NCBI GenBank assembly: GCA_051745935.1
Contig: JBNJEM010000190.1
Location: 1 to 11,713, forward strand
DNA from: JBNJEM01 sp051745935
GTDB lineage: Bacteria; Planctomycetota; Planctomycetia; Pirellulales; Pirellulaceae
Direction: 5' to 3'
DNA: 11,713 bases
Below the pieces are notes generated by a model. The model was given only the letters and a program-made list of their open reading frames with translations, searched no databases and was not told the origin of the DNA. Position numbers and translations under genes: made by a program. Below, one piece after another: positions 1 through 7,082 of the stretch. Position 1 is the first letter of the stretch. Each line of letters starts with the position of its first letter.

Positions 1-200
1 TGATACGGCCGTGGTCGCGTAAGCCAAGAGACAGCGGCGCTACCGGTGGATGATCCTTGGGTAACACTTTGGCCGTCCGAAGTTCGGGCTATTGGAGGGG
101 ACAACGGTTTGAAAGGGGGCCCGTGCAGCGCCCGGGACGCCGTTTGCCGCACAACCCCATGCCGGTTCCAACACGTGGCCGAGCGGACCGTGGCCTTGCA

Positions 201-306
201 GGTATATTTCAGGCGGTTGGATTTTTCCGGGTGGAACGCTGCCCGACGCAAGCCGTCCTCCCGTTGGTCGGACTCGCGGCGGAGAAAGTCATCCGCGACC
301 GGTATA
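201..306 (+). repeat. Direct repeat, copy 1 (106 bp)
   Basis: This stretch matches 3619-3725 in the same orientation, with five substitutions and one single-base indel by eye (about 94% identity). The longest uninterrupted shared block covers 239-287 here. A more diverged copy lies at 569-660. No frame shows coding constraint: in the two most plausible plus frames, three of the four substitutions in the shared core change the amino acid. Imperfect pairing is possible between GGTCGGA (266-272) and the segment 292-300, with a two-base bulge. The family is unidentified; a dispersed planctomycete repeat, a MITE-like element or a structured RNA are all possible. Confidence 0.9.
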
Positions 307-510
307 ACAACGGCGGGTTACGGCCTCCGCGCGATCAGGACGTTCCTGTTTTGCTTCAAAAGGCTAAACAGTTACGATTTCCAAAAGTCCCCGGGCGAGG
401 GGAAGCCCGAGAGGTTTTGTGATGGCTTCCAAGTATCATGGAGCCGTTTGTTTTTTGCGAAGAAAACGTCCGACGAACGCCATCGACTGGCCTTACACAC
501 TCCATCCATC

Positions 511-514
511 GGAG
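511..514 (+). promoter_or_regulatory. Shine-Dalgarno site for the ATG at 524
   Basis: GGAG lies nine bases before the ATG at 524. This is the main support for the longer start of the HzsA-like gene, because the alternative ATG at 659 has no comparable purine-rich site at a normal distance. Confidence 0.5.
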
Positions 515-523
515 CGATAAGTC

Positions 524-3500
524 ATGAAAACGAGCCTCGCGCGTAATCGCCATCTTTTTAACCCGTGTCGGTTGGGGTCTCGTGGTTGGAACAGTGCCTC
601 GTGCAATTCGTCCTTCCATGAGGCGGGCTCGCGGCGGAAAAGTCCGTCCGCGTTACGGATGGTTTTGGGGCGATGCACTTGGCCCCTGGCAGCGATTCTT
701 ATGGTTTCCGGCGTGGGGCTTCACACCAGCTTTGCTCTGGGCCGGAATCCCGAAGCCGTGGATGTCAGTGCGGCGGTAGCACGCGAGGTTGAACTGGACT
801 GGATCGAACAAGACGCGATCTTCACGGAAAAACAGATCACGGACGAAGCGAGTTCGCGGGACAACCAACATGGCGTGACAACCAGCGAGGACGCAGCTGG
901 GGGCTGTGACGGTGTCAAGAATGGTCGCTGGGGATTCCACACCGCGAGCCAGGAGCAAGATCCTTGGTGGCAGGTTGACTTGCAACAGTCCCATCGCCTC
1001 GACCGCGTTGTCATTTACAATCGCGTTGACCGGAATAAGGCAGCGCGAACTCGCCATGTTCGGGTGCTGGTGGCGAACGCCGAGGGCGTCGAGGAAGAGG
1101 ATTTCGAGTGTGTTTACGAGCACGATGGGGAGCCGTTTTTGGGTGTCGAGACTGACCAACCGCTGGTCGTCGATTTGGCGGACGAGGACGTGACGGCCCG
1201 CGTCGTGCGATTGCGGATCCCGGGCAGGTGTTCGTTCGCGTTGGACGAAGTTGAAGTCTACGCCGCGGACGATCCTGAAACGAATATCGCCATCAACAAG
1301 CCGGCGGATCAGAAAAGCGTCAGCCAATACTCGTATCCCGGAACGTTGCCGGACGGGGTCGACACGGCCGATCCGCCGCGCGCGAACCAGACGCGTTTTT
1401 CGATTGCCCACACCACGGATGTGGTACGGCGAGCGAAAGAGCTGGAAAAGCGGTTGCGGTGTGAAGCGAACGCGCGAGAGCTCGATTCATACAGGCGGCG
1501 GCTCGAGGAATTCGAGCACCGGTTGGAGGAGCTGGTTTCCCATACGCCGCTTTCGCTGGAAAAGCGACGTGAGCTGTACTTTGAAGCCCGGCGAATCAAG
1601 CGAGCCATAGCGTTCCGCAATCCGCTGCTGGATATGGACAAGCTACTTTTCATCAAACGGCATGACGCCGCCGGCGTGTTTCATATGTGTGATCAGTACT
1701 ACGGCTGTAACGCCGTTCCCGGCGGCGGGCTGTTTGTCCTGTCCAATCCGTTTGGACCTCATCCCACTCTCCGAAACGTGCTGAAAGACAGAACCGTGGA
1801 GAATGGGCGGCTGCAAGGGGAGGCGTTGGAAGGCGGCTCGTTCTTGTCCCCGGAACTTTCCTTCGATGGTCGCACGATTCTCTTTGCGTACACTCAAGCC
1901 AGGGCCTGGAACAAGTACCAGGGCAAGGAAGCTTACGAATGGACGCCGGAATGTGTCTATCACATCTTCAAATGCAATGTCGACGGTAGCGGCCTGGTGC
2001 AACTCACGGAGGGATCCTGGGACGATTTTGATCCTTGTTTTCTTCCCAATGGCCGGATTGCATTCATTTCCATGCGACGCGGCGGGTATTTGCGATGCGG
2101 TCGGCATTGTCCCGTCTATGCGATGCACTCGATGGAGCCGGACGGTAGCGACATCATCAAGCTCAGCTTCCACGAGACGCACGAATGGCACCCGAGCGTG
2201 ACGAACGATGGCATGATCGTTTACACGCGTTGGGACTACGTGGATCGGGACACGAATGTCGCTCATCACATTTGGACGTGCTACCCGGACGGCCGCGACC
2301 CTCGTTCCTTTCACGGCAACTATCCGGAACGTCGGGACAGCCGCCCTTGGATGGAGATGAGTATTCGCGCGATTCCCAATTCTCCGAAATTCGTCTGTTC
2401 CACGGGCGCCCATCACGGACATGCCTTCGGATCGCTCGCTTTAATCGATCCGCGAATCGAAGACGACGACGCCATGTCGCAACTGGAACGATTGACGCCG
2501 GAGGTGCCGTTCCCCGAAGCGGAAGGCCGACCGACCTCCAAGTACATGATCTATGGAACACCTTGGCCTTTGAGCGAGGAGGATTATCTCTGTGTCTATG
2601 ACCCCAAAGCCAAGAATCACGGAATATACTGGATTGATCGCCATGGGAACAAGGAACTGATCTATCGCGACCCGGACATCCCCTGCCTCGATCCCATTCC
2701 GTTGCGACCACGCTACAAGCCACCCATCATCCCGGACCAAACGCTGCAAACGGCGGCGGCCAGGGAGCAAGCGTTGGAAAAGAAACCGGCGACCGTTTCC
2801 GTGATGAACGTCTACGACAGTGATTTCCAATGGCCGGAAGACGCCAAAGTCGCGGCGCTTCGGGTCATCCAGGTATTGCCCAAAACAACCGCGCCGCCCA
2901 ATAAACCGCGGATCGGGGTTGGCAACCAGACCAACGCCAGGGCTGTTCTGGGAACCGTTCCCGTGCAACCGGATGGCAGCGCCTACTTCGAAGTACCCTC
3001 TGGCAAGGAAATCTACTTCCAAGCGCTCGACGAGGACGGATTGGCCATCCAGTCGATGCGCAGCGGCACGTACGTGCATCCTGGCGAGCGTTTGAACTGT
3101 CAGGGATGCCATGAACCCAAACGCCGCATTTCCCCGGAACTGGAACGCATGCCAATGGCCCTCGGAAGGCCTCCCTCGGAAATCCAGCCGGACGTCGATG
3201 GCTCGAATCCGTTCAATTACACGCGATTGGTGCAACCGGTCCTGGACCACAACTGCGTCGCTTGTCACGCGAAGGAAAACGCCTTGGACCTTTCGGCAGC
3301 GCCGAGCGGCAACCATGGTTGGAGCCGTTCATACCAGAATCTAGCCCCGGAATTCGGGTTCTATTATCACGTCAGCAACGGCTCCATCAACACCGGAACC
3401 CACGGCGGCTCTCGAAGTATCGCCGGAGAAGTCGGCGCCCGCGTCGCGCCGCTGATGGATTATCTGGACGAGCGTCACTACGGGGTAAACCTCTCGGACG

Positions 3501-3613
3501 AGGAACTCTACCGGCTGACACTCTGGCTCGATTGCAACTCCGAATTCTACGGGTCATACGAGAACACCGAGGCTCAGGCCCGAGGGGAGATCGTCCAGCC
3601 GACCCTGGACTGA
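524..3613 (+). CDS. Secreted dihaem PD40 protein, HzsA (hydrazine synthase alpha)-related, with discoidin-like domain
   Basis: The protein has 1029 residues from this start. After a basic leader, residues 46-72 form a hydrophobic signal segment. Residues 105-247 resemble an F5/8 type C (discoidin) fold, with PWWQVDLQQ at 147-155 and DEVEVYA at 241-247. A short charged helix at 300-362 follows, then beta-propeller blades of TolB/PD40 type (LSFDGRTILFAY 445-456, LPNGRIAFIS 507-516, HPSVTNDGMIVYTRWD 556-571). Residues about 755-855 match the HzsA middle domain. Two haem c sites are visible: CQGCH at 859-863 and CVACH at 911-915, the latter in a QPVLDHNCVACH context. I infer an extracytoplasmic redox protein of unknown substrate. 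HzsB and HzsC are absent from the window, and the position four residues after the first haem His is Arg867. As I recall, Kuenenia HzsA has a haem-ligating Tyr there, so hydrazine synthesis is unlikely. The start is uncertain. The ATG at 524 has a GGAG site, but the first 45 residues run through a diverged repeat copy, and the ATG at 659 (984 residues) would begin directly at a signal peptide. Confidence 0.88.
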   Translation: MKTSLARNRHLFNPCRLGSRGWNSASCNSSFHEAGSRRKSPSALRMVLGRCTWPLAAILMVSGVGLHTSFALGRNPEAVDVSAAVAREVELDWIEQDAIFTEKQITDEASSRDNQHGVTTSEDAAGGCDGVKNGRWGFHTASQEQDPWWQVDLQQSHRLDRVVIYNRVDRNKAARTRHVRVLVANAEGVEEEDFECVYEHDGEPFLGVETDQPLVVDLADEDVTARVVRLRIPGRCSFALDEVEVYAADDPETNIAINKPADQKSVSQYSYPGTLPDGVDTADPPRANQTRFSIAHTTDVVRRAKELEKRLRCEANARELDSYRRRLEEFEHRLEELVSHTPLSLEKRRELYFEARRIKRAIAFRNPLLDMDKLLFIKRHDAAGVFHMCDQYYGCNAVPGGGLFVLSNPFGPHPTLRNVLKDRTVENGRLQGEALEGGSFLSPELSFDGRTILFAYTQARAWNKYQGKEAYEWTPECVYHIFKCNVDGSGLVQLTEGSWDDFDPCFLPNGRIAFISMRRGGYLRCGRHCPVYAMHSMEPDGSDIIKLSFHETHEWHPSVTNDGMIVYTRWDYVDRDTNVAHHIWTCYPDGRDPRSFHGNYPERRDSRPWMEMSIRAIPNSPKFVCSTGAHHGHAFGSLALIDPRIEDDDAMSQLERLTPEVPFPEAEGRPTSKYMIYGTPWPLSEEDYLCVYDPKAKNHGIYWIDRHGNKELIYRDPDIPCLDPIPLRPRYKPPIIPDQTLQTAAAREQALEKKPATVSVMNVYDSDFQWPEDAKVAALRVIQVLPKTTAPPNKPRIGVGNQTNARAVLGTVPVQPDGSAYFEVPSGKEIYFQALDEDGLAIQSMRSGTYVHPGERLNCQGCHEPKRRISPELERMPMALGRPPSEIQPDVDGSNPFNYTRLVQPVLDHNCVACHAKENALDLSAAPSGNHGWSRSYQNLAPEFGFYYHVSNGSINTGTHGGSRSIAGEVGARVAPLMDYLDERHYGVNLSDEELYRLTLWLDCNSEFYGSYENTEAQARGEIVQPTLD
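569..660 (+). repeat. Direct repeat, diverged copy 3, inside the 5' end of the HzsA-like gene
   Basis: Aligning 569-660 with 214-305 at a constant offset of 355 needs no gap and gives about 62 identities in 92 positions by hand count. The best-kept blocks are CGGTTGG, TGGAAC and CTCGCGGCGG. The copy ends on the first two bases of the ATG at 659. Copies 1 and 3 also share a reading frame that gives GWN...SRRKS in both. The copy is therefore either an old leader sequence upstream of the true start at 659, or a repeat translated into the N-terminus. Confidence 0.75.
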
Positions 3614-3618
3614 TTCAA

Positions 3619-3725
3619 GGATATATTGCAGGCGGTTGGATTTTTCCGGATGGAAAGCTGCCCGACGCAAGCCGTCCTCCCGTTGGTCGGACTCGCGGCG
3701 GAGAAATTCATCCGAGACCGGTATA
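3619..3725 (+). repeat. Direct repeat, copy 2 (107 bp)
   Basis: This is the near-identical partner of 201-306, beginning five bases after the TGA of the HzsA-like gene. The differences are an extra A near the left end, T to G before the CAGG, G to A and C to A in the TGGAA region, and G to T and C to A near the right end. Both copies end in CCGGTATA, and similarity stops immediately outside, so the unit has defined ends. I see no inverted terminal repeats and no clear target-site duplication. Confidence 0.9.
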
Positions 3726-3910
3726 GTCCACGGGCTTCGTCGGCGAGCACGCACCTGGCTCCACTCTTTCCCGCGTCTCGTGGCCGCCCCACCGAGCTCG
3801 TCTCGGGGGAGGCGGCGTTGGCAACCATGCCGTACCGAGTCACGCGTATCGCGTCCCGCGCCAGCGGCCCCGTGAAGCTGCTGAAGTACTGGCAAAACGC
3901 GTGGTAATGT

Positions 3911-3927
3911 TACCGGCTTGTCCGGTA
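3911..3927. repeat. Small hairpin with CTTGT loop
   Basis: TACCGG (3911-3916) and CCGGTA (3922-3927) are perfect inverted repeats around the loop CTTGT. The same loop occurs in the hairpin at 7083-7101. There is no T run next to it, so a simple terminator is not supported. Confidence 0.6.
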
Positions 3928-3992
3928 CATCGTCACGTTTCCCGCTAGACCGGGCGATGGCTTGACAACGAGCGTAACCATCCCCCTGCGGC

Positions 3993-4018
3993 AAGCCTGG
4001 GGCATTTCCGGGCTTTTT
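3993..4018 (+). terminator. Weak terminator-like hairpin with T run
   Basis: AAGCCT (3993-3998) can pair with GGGCTT (4010-4015), including one G-U pair, around an 11-base loop. The T run spans 4014-4018. It lies about 380 bases after the stop of the HzsA-like gene and would act on plus-strand transcription. The stem is short and the distance long, so the call is weak. Confidence 0.25.
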
Positions 4019-4051
4019 CAGCAGTCGTTCCCGGTGCGGGGGGGCGATGAG

Positions 4052-4077
4052 CTACCGAGGCTCGGAACTCTCGGTAG
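4052..4077 (-). repeat. Hairpin covering the stop codon of the NPCBM gene
   Basis: CTACCGAG (4052-4059) and CTCGGTAG (4070-4077) form a perfect 8-bp stem with a 10-base loop. On the minus strand this covers the last codons and the TAG of the NPCBM gene. No T run follows. It could stabilise the 3' end or help to end transcription, but it could also be incidental. Confidence 0.45.
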
Positions 4078-5527
4078 GCTCCTGCCCTGTTTCCGATTCG
4101 GGGGCAACCAGCCGGAGATTGAGCCAATTGGCGTGGTCCCATTGATCGGCGCGATCGGCGAAGTCCACGATCAGTGCGATACGGACCGCGTTTTCCAGAT
4201 CCACTCGCATGGGCACCGGACTCTGCCCCCCCCGAACAATATCGCTCTCAAACACTTTCCGCCATTCCCCTTCGCCGTTCTCCGCGTACACGCGGAATAC
4301 CACGCTGCCGCGCGGCCCCGCGCGCCGGTCAATGGATAATTCCCCATGCAACTGGGCATACGGTTCAGGAACTTCATAGGCCAGACGCGAGCTACTGTGC
4401 ATTCCCAGTCCTTTCAGCCAGACCGCATCATCCGAACGCAAACGGCCCCCGGAAACGTTGCGATCTTCTTTGTACGGCCAGGTTGTTGAAAGAAACGGGA
4501 TATGCTTATATCCAAGAGGTTTCAAGTCGGACAGGTATTTCAGCCCTCCTCCGCGGGGCTGCAGAAACACAACGGCTTCGAAAGGGTTGGCCTCGGAAAT
4601 CCCCGTAACGTCGGTCTCCAACGTCATCCCAACAGGCAATTCGAAAACGAGAGAGTTCCGTGCTCGCGCCACGCTTGTGGAGAGCAGTCGGCTGCCGTCG
4701 CTCAATCCGACCCATTGGGTATGGCGCGCCGGGGGAGGCACGGGGCGGTCCACGGCAAACAAGATCGCGGTGACGTTCCGCAACGGCAGCTCGACGGGGT
4801 CCACCGAGCCCTGAATGATCCAGGCAATATTCTCCGGATGGAATTCGCCCGGCTCTGGCTTGACCACATCCGGCGCCGTCCCCCGCAGCTCGTCGCCGTG
4901 ATCGAGCAGCAAAAGATCCTCGTCCCGGTCGCCGGCGAGAACACGAAACACCAACCGATCGCGATCGATGGCATTGAGCGGAGGCTGGAGCAGAATCGCG
5001 CGCACCAGGGATCTCGGCAGTCGCGTTTCCGGCCAGAGACGCCCCGCAACCACCACCGCCTCCGCTTCAATTCGTAGCAGATCGGCCACTAGCCGGCTGC
5101 CGTCGTTGAGAAACACCCAGGATTTGTCAGGGTGATCGCGATGCGTCCCCCAAAACACCAGTTGATTTCTCGCAACGGCAATCGTCTGGCCCGACTGGTC
5201 AAACATCCAGGCGCCTTGATCGTCAATGCCCGTGAGCTGAACGGACACGGTCCGGCCGGTCGTGAGCACCGCGACGGGGTTCTCGGACAGCGGTGAAGCG
5301 GCGTCCCCCCATGACGACAGGCAGAGGTAAAGCCATAGGGCGTGGCAGAGCAGGCCGCGCGTGCCGCCAATCGCGTGTCCCGGCGTCTCATGCCATGCCC
5401 TTCGAAGGCCGTCGCGAAGAGCCCGTCCACGGCCTCCGGAGGCTCTCGCGCATTTAAGGTCGGCCCGTGACCTCGCTCCCACACCCCCTTCAAACCGGCC
5501 ACGGATTCGTCCGCTCCCCCGCATCAT
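4052..5527 (-). CDS. Secreted NPCBM/NEW2-domain protein
   Basis: The protein has 491 residues. A basic Arg/Gly-rich leader (1-57) precedes a hydrophobic segment at about 58-76 that probably acts as a signal or anchor, ending near DAAS. Three short modules with D-G/H-G-x-x-L turns follow (NDGSRL 141-146, DHGDEL 209-214, SDGSRL 276-281). They look like internal beta-rich repeats. Residues about 330-475 match the NPCBM/NEW2 carbohydrate-binding fold, with LKGLGMHSSS at 371-380 and DHANWLNLRLV at 464-474. The family is known for galactose-type glycan binding near glycosidases; no glycosidase catalytic domain is present here, so I infer a binding or structural role in the envelope. The start is ATG at 5527, with GAAAGG four bases upstream; an in-frame TTG at 5539 is less likely. 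It lies 66 bases after the QW-repeat gene and is probably co-transcribed with it. Confidence 0.87.
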   Translation of the reverse strand: MMRGSGRIRGRFEGGVGARSRADLKCARASGGRGRALRDGLRRAWHETPGHAIGGTRGLLCHALWLYLCLSSWGDAASPLSENPVAVLTTGRTVSVQLTGIDDQGAWMFDQSGQTIAVARNQLVFWGTHRDHPDKSWVFLNDGSRLVADLLRIEAEAVVVAGRLWPETRLPRSLVRAILLQPPLNAIDRDRLVFRVLAGDRDEDLLLLDHGDELRGTAPDVVKPEPGEFHPENIAWIIQGSVDPVELPLRNVTAILFAVDRPVPPPARHTQWVGLSDGSRLLSTSVARARNSLVFELPVGMTLETDVTGISEANPFEAVVFLQPRGGGLKYLSDLKPLGYKHIPFLSTTWPYKEDRNVSGGRLRSDDAVWLKGLGMHSSSRLAYEVPEPYAQLHGELSIDRRAGPRGSVVFRVYAENGEGEWRKVFESDIVRGGQSPVPMRVDLENAVRIALIVDFADRADQWDHANWLNLRLVAPESETGQEPTESSEPR

Positions 5528-5531
5528 GAGA

Positions 5532-5537
5532 CCTTTC
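5532..5537 (-). promoter_or_regulatory. Shine-Dalgarno site for the NPCBM gene
   Basis: On the minus strand GAAAGG stands four bases before tandem ATG codons at 5527 and 5524. This favours an ATG start over the in-frame TTG at 5539, which would overlap the site. Confidence 0.5.
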
Positions 5538-5593
5538 AAAGAACAGTGGCGAAAACACGTGAAACTCCCGGGGCGTCCATGCGGGCTCCCGTG

Positions 5594-6643
5594 TCAGTGT
5601 TGAAGAATCGGCAAATAGTTATTCGGCATTTGCAGAACCAGGCATGCCATTGCCGTGCCGTATTCGGGACAGATTTGGTCGAACCATGACCCATCCTGTT
5701 TTTGTCGAGCGAGTAAGATATCTCGAATTGCCGGGTACCATTGCCGCCAATACTCGCCCCCGGCATGCCACATGGCCTGCACCGCATAGTAATGGCCGTA
5801 GAAAAAGTTATCTTGCATCCTGGCCGTATCCGGGGCTGGCTGATGCTCCGCGAGATACTCCAATCCCTTCCGGATTTCCTCTCCCTCGTAAATCCCGGCA
5901 CTGTAGAGCGCGACAATACCGGCAGCCGAGCGAGCAAAAGCACTCTCACCGCCCGGCAGCATATAGGCAAACCCGCCGTCGGCATTCTGGCACTGTTTGA
6001 CATATTCCGTGCATCGATCGATGGTGTCGTTGGGCACATAGATGCCGGCATTTCGGGCGGCGCGAAGCGCCATGACCTGGCAAATCGTCACTGAAACATC
6101 CGCTTCGTTTCGTTCCGGTTCATAGCGCCACCCCCCTTCGTGATTCTGAGTATCCACGATCAAGCGGACCGCCTTGGATAGCTTGTCGCGCACTTCCGAA
6201 TCCGGCCACATTCCATAAACTTCGGCCAAAAACAGGCTCGCGAACCCGTGGCCGTACATGGGCCCGTGGCTCTCGCCTTCGGCAGCGTAAACGTATCCGC
6301 TCTCCCGCGTGTGCTCCAATATGTAAGTAACGGCCCGACTGATCTCCTCGCCGTATCGCCCCCGGCCCGGCGTACTGCCGTTGGCCATGAATGCCAACCC
6401 AGCCAAGCTGACCACGGCCACGTTACGGCGGTACATCTCTCCCCGGAAACATCCCTCGGGCCGTTGATGCCCCGCCAGATAATCCAGTCCCTCCCGAATC
6501 GCGTTTTCGGTTTTGGGATGCATCCACTCGGGACCCAATTCATACCGGTCGCCCCGTGCCTGGCAGAAGCCCACCTTTGTGCCAGCGGCCACGAGCCACG
6601 TCAGCGAACCACCGAAGAATTGTCGCCGATTAATACACGCCAT
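5594..6643 (-). CDS. Tat-exported QW-repeat protein of the prenyltransferase/squalene-cyclase fold
   Basis: The protein has 349 residues. It opens with NRRQFFGG (5-12) followed by a short hydrophobic stretch (13-25), a twin-arginine export signal. The rest is built from alpha-helical repeats marked by QW-like motifs: QRPEGCF 60-66, QNHEGGW 166-172, QNADGGF 219-225 and QKQDGSW 314-320. This is the alpha/alpha-barrel repeat of squalene-hopene cyclases and protein prenyltransferases. It is about half the length of a full squalene-hopene cyclase (around 630 residues) and has no DxDD protonation motif, so cyclase activity is not supported. Zn ligands of a prenyltransferase are not evident either. 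Tat export suggests folding before secretion, and I infer a periplasmic protein of unknown ligand. It heads a pair with the NPCBM gene. Upstream lies a 587-bp gap, so it probably has its own promoter. The ribosome site is weak (ACGGAAAA before ATG). Confidence 0.88.
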   Translation of the reverse strand: MACINRRQFFGGSLTWLVAAGTKVGFCQARGDRYELGPEWMHPKTENAIREGLDYLAGHQRPEGCFRGEMYRRNVAVVSLAGLAFMANGSTPGRGRYGEEISRAVTYILEHTRESGYVYAAEGESHGPMYGHGFASLFLAEVYGMWPDSEVRDKLSKAVRLIVDTQNHEGGWRYEPERNEADVSVTICQVMALRAARNAGIYVPNDTIDRCTEYVKQCQNADGGFAYMLPGGESAFARSAAGIVALYSAGIYEGEEIRKGLEYLAEHQPAPDTARMQDNFFYGHYYAVQAMWHAGGEYWRQWYPAIRDILLARQKQDGSWFDQICPEYGTAMACLVLQMPNNYLPILQH

Positions 6644-6700
6644 TTTTCCGTGCCCTTAAAAGCCACAAGAACACCGCGACTGCCCGCGGCGCGAGAAAGT
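6642..6700 (+). repeat. Possible fourth, gapped copy of the direct repeat
   Basis: Ordered blocks of the repeat recur here on the plus strand: ATTTTTCCG (6642-6650), TGCCC, AAGCC, GACT (6678-6681), CGCGGCG and GAGAAAGT (to 6700). The spacing is about 14 bases shorter than in copy 1, and there are insertions of GCC and C. The left end overlaps the start codon of the minus-strand QW-repeat gene. The blocks are collinear, but the alignment needs several gaps, so homology is not certain. Confidence 0.3.
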
Positions 6701-7026
6701 ATTTGCAGTGAGAACCAGGTTTTGTTAACGACCGTGACAGCGTGTTTCAGGTATTCCAGAATTTCCCCCCGGCCCGACTTCGGATTGTGCCACGCGGCTC
6801 CCTTGCCAGGCCGTCGAAAACGCCGCCCCGACGGCCCCGGCAGGCCATCGTCCGACATTTCGAGCCAGGCTCCCGCCCAACGCGGGCGGCGAGCCACCAC
6901 CCGAAATATAGATGCCATCATCATAACACGCCACCGCATCATGTGTTACCGGCGTTTGGGATCGGTCGTTGATCATCAGCTGTCTTCGCGGACCGTAAGC
7001 GTTGACGGGCAAGAGACTGATATTCG

Positions 7027-7044
7027 CGGACGTTCGCACGTCCG
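7027..7044. repeat. Hairpin, 7-bp stem with TCGC tetraloop
   Basis: CGGACGT (7027-7033) and ACGTCCG (7038-7044) are perfect inverted repeats around TCGC. It is the first of four hairpins in 170 bases. Confidence 0.6.
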
Positions 7045-7082
7045 TTGCACATCTTGAAGGAAGACTTTTCAAGGTGAAAATG

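Larger units (their letters stand above)
1..523. other. Left-hand gene-free region carrying repeat copy 1
   Basis: I see no gene here that I can support. Several frames are open for 100 or more codons on both strands, but they cross the 106-bp repeat, lack recognisable motifs and overlap one another. One plus frame runs in from the left edge and stops at the TAA at 20-22, reading DTAVVA. This could be the tail of an upstream gene but is too short to call. A small hairpin (CGGGC at 392-396 with GCCCG at 405-409) is followed by a short T run at 415-418; as a terminator it is weak. Positions 420-510 presumably hold the promoter of the downstream gene, but no convincing -35/-10 pair stands out. 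Confidence 0.5.
3614..4051. other. Convergent intergenic region between the HzsA-like and NPCBM genes
   Basis: The two flanking genes converge on this 438-bp gap. It holds repeat copy 2 and two small hairpins, listed separately. The remaining sequence (3726-3910) has open frames on both strands but no motif or ribosome binding site to support a gene. A run of seven G lies at 4038-4044. Confidence 0.6.

Noticed and set aside
1..22. 3' tail of an upstream plus-strand gene ending DTAVVA at the TAA
   Set aside because: Six residues are not enough to distinguish a gene end from chance.
46..546. Plus-strand open frame of 166 codons
   Set aside because: It crosses repeat copy 1, has no ribosome site or motif, and overlaps other equally open frames. 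In the repeat section shared with copy 2, most substitutions are non-synonymous.
1643..2422. Minus-strand open frame of 259 codons, and a similar one at 2441-3316
   Set aside because: Both are antisense shadows of the strongly supported HzsA-like gene, with no motifs of their own.
524..3613. Calling the dihaem protein a true hydrazine synthase subunit (hzsA)
   Set aside because: It has extra domains, no partner subunit genes nearby, and probably lacks a key haem ligand. HzsA-like proteins also occur in planctomycetes that do not carry out anammox.
3554..3994. Minus-strand open frame of 146 codons
   Set aside because: It overlaps the 3' end of the HzsA-like gene and repeat copy 2, has no recognisable domain, and its openness follows from GC-rich composition.
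6698..6728. Promoter-like TTAACA and AATACT on the minus strand upstream of the QW-repeat gene
   Set aside because: The spacing is 19 bases and the -10 box matches only four of six positions; a pair this good is expected by chance in 587 bases.
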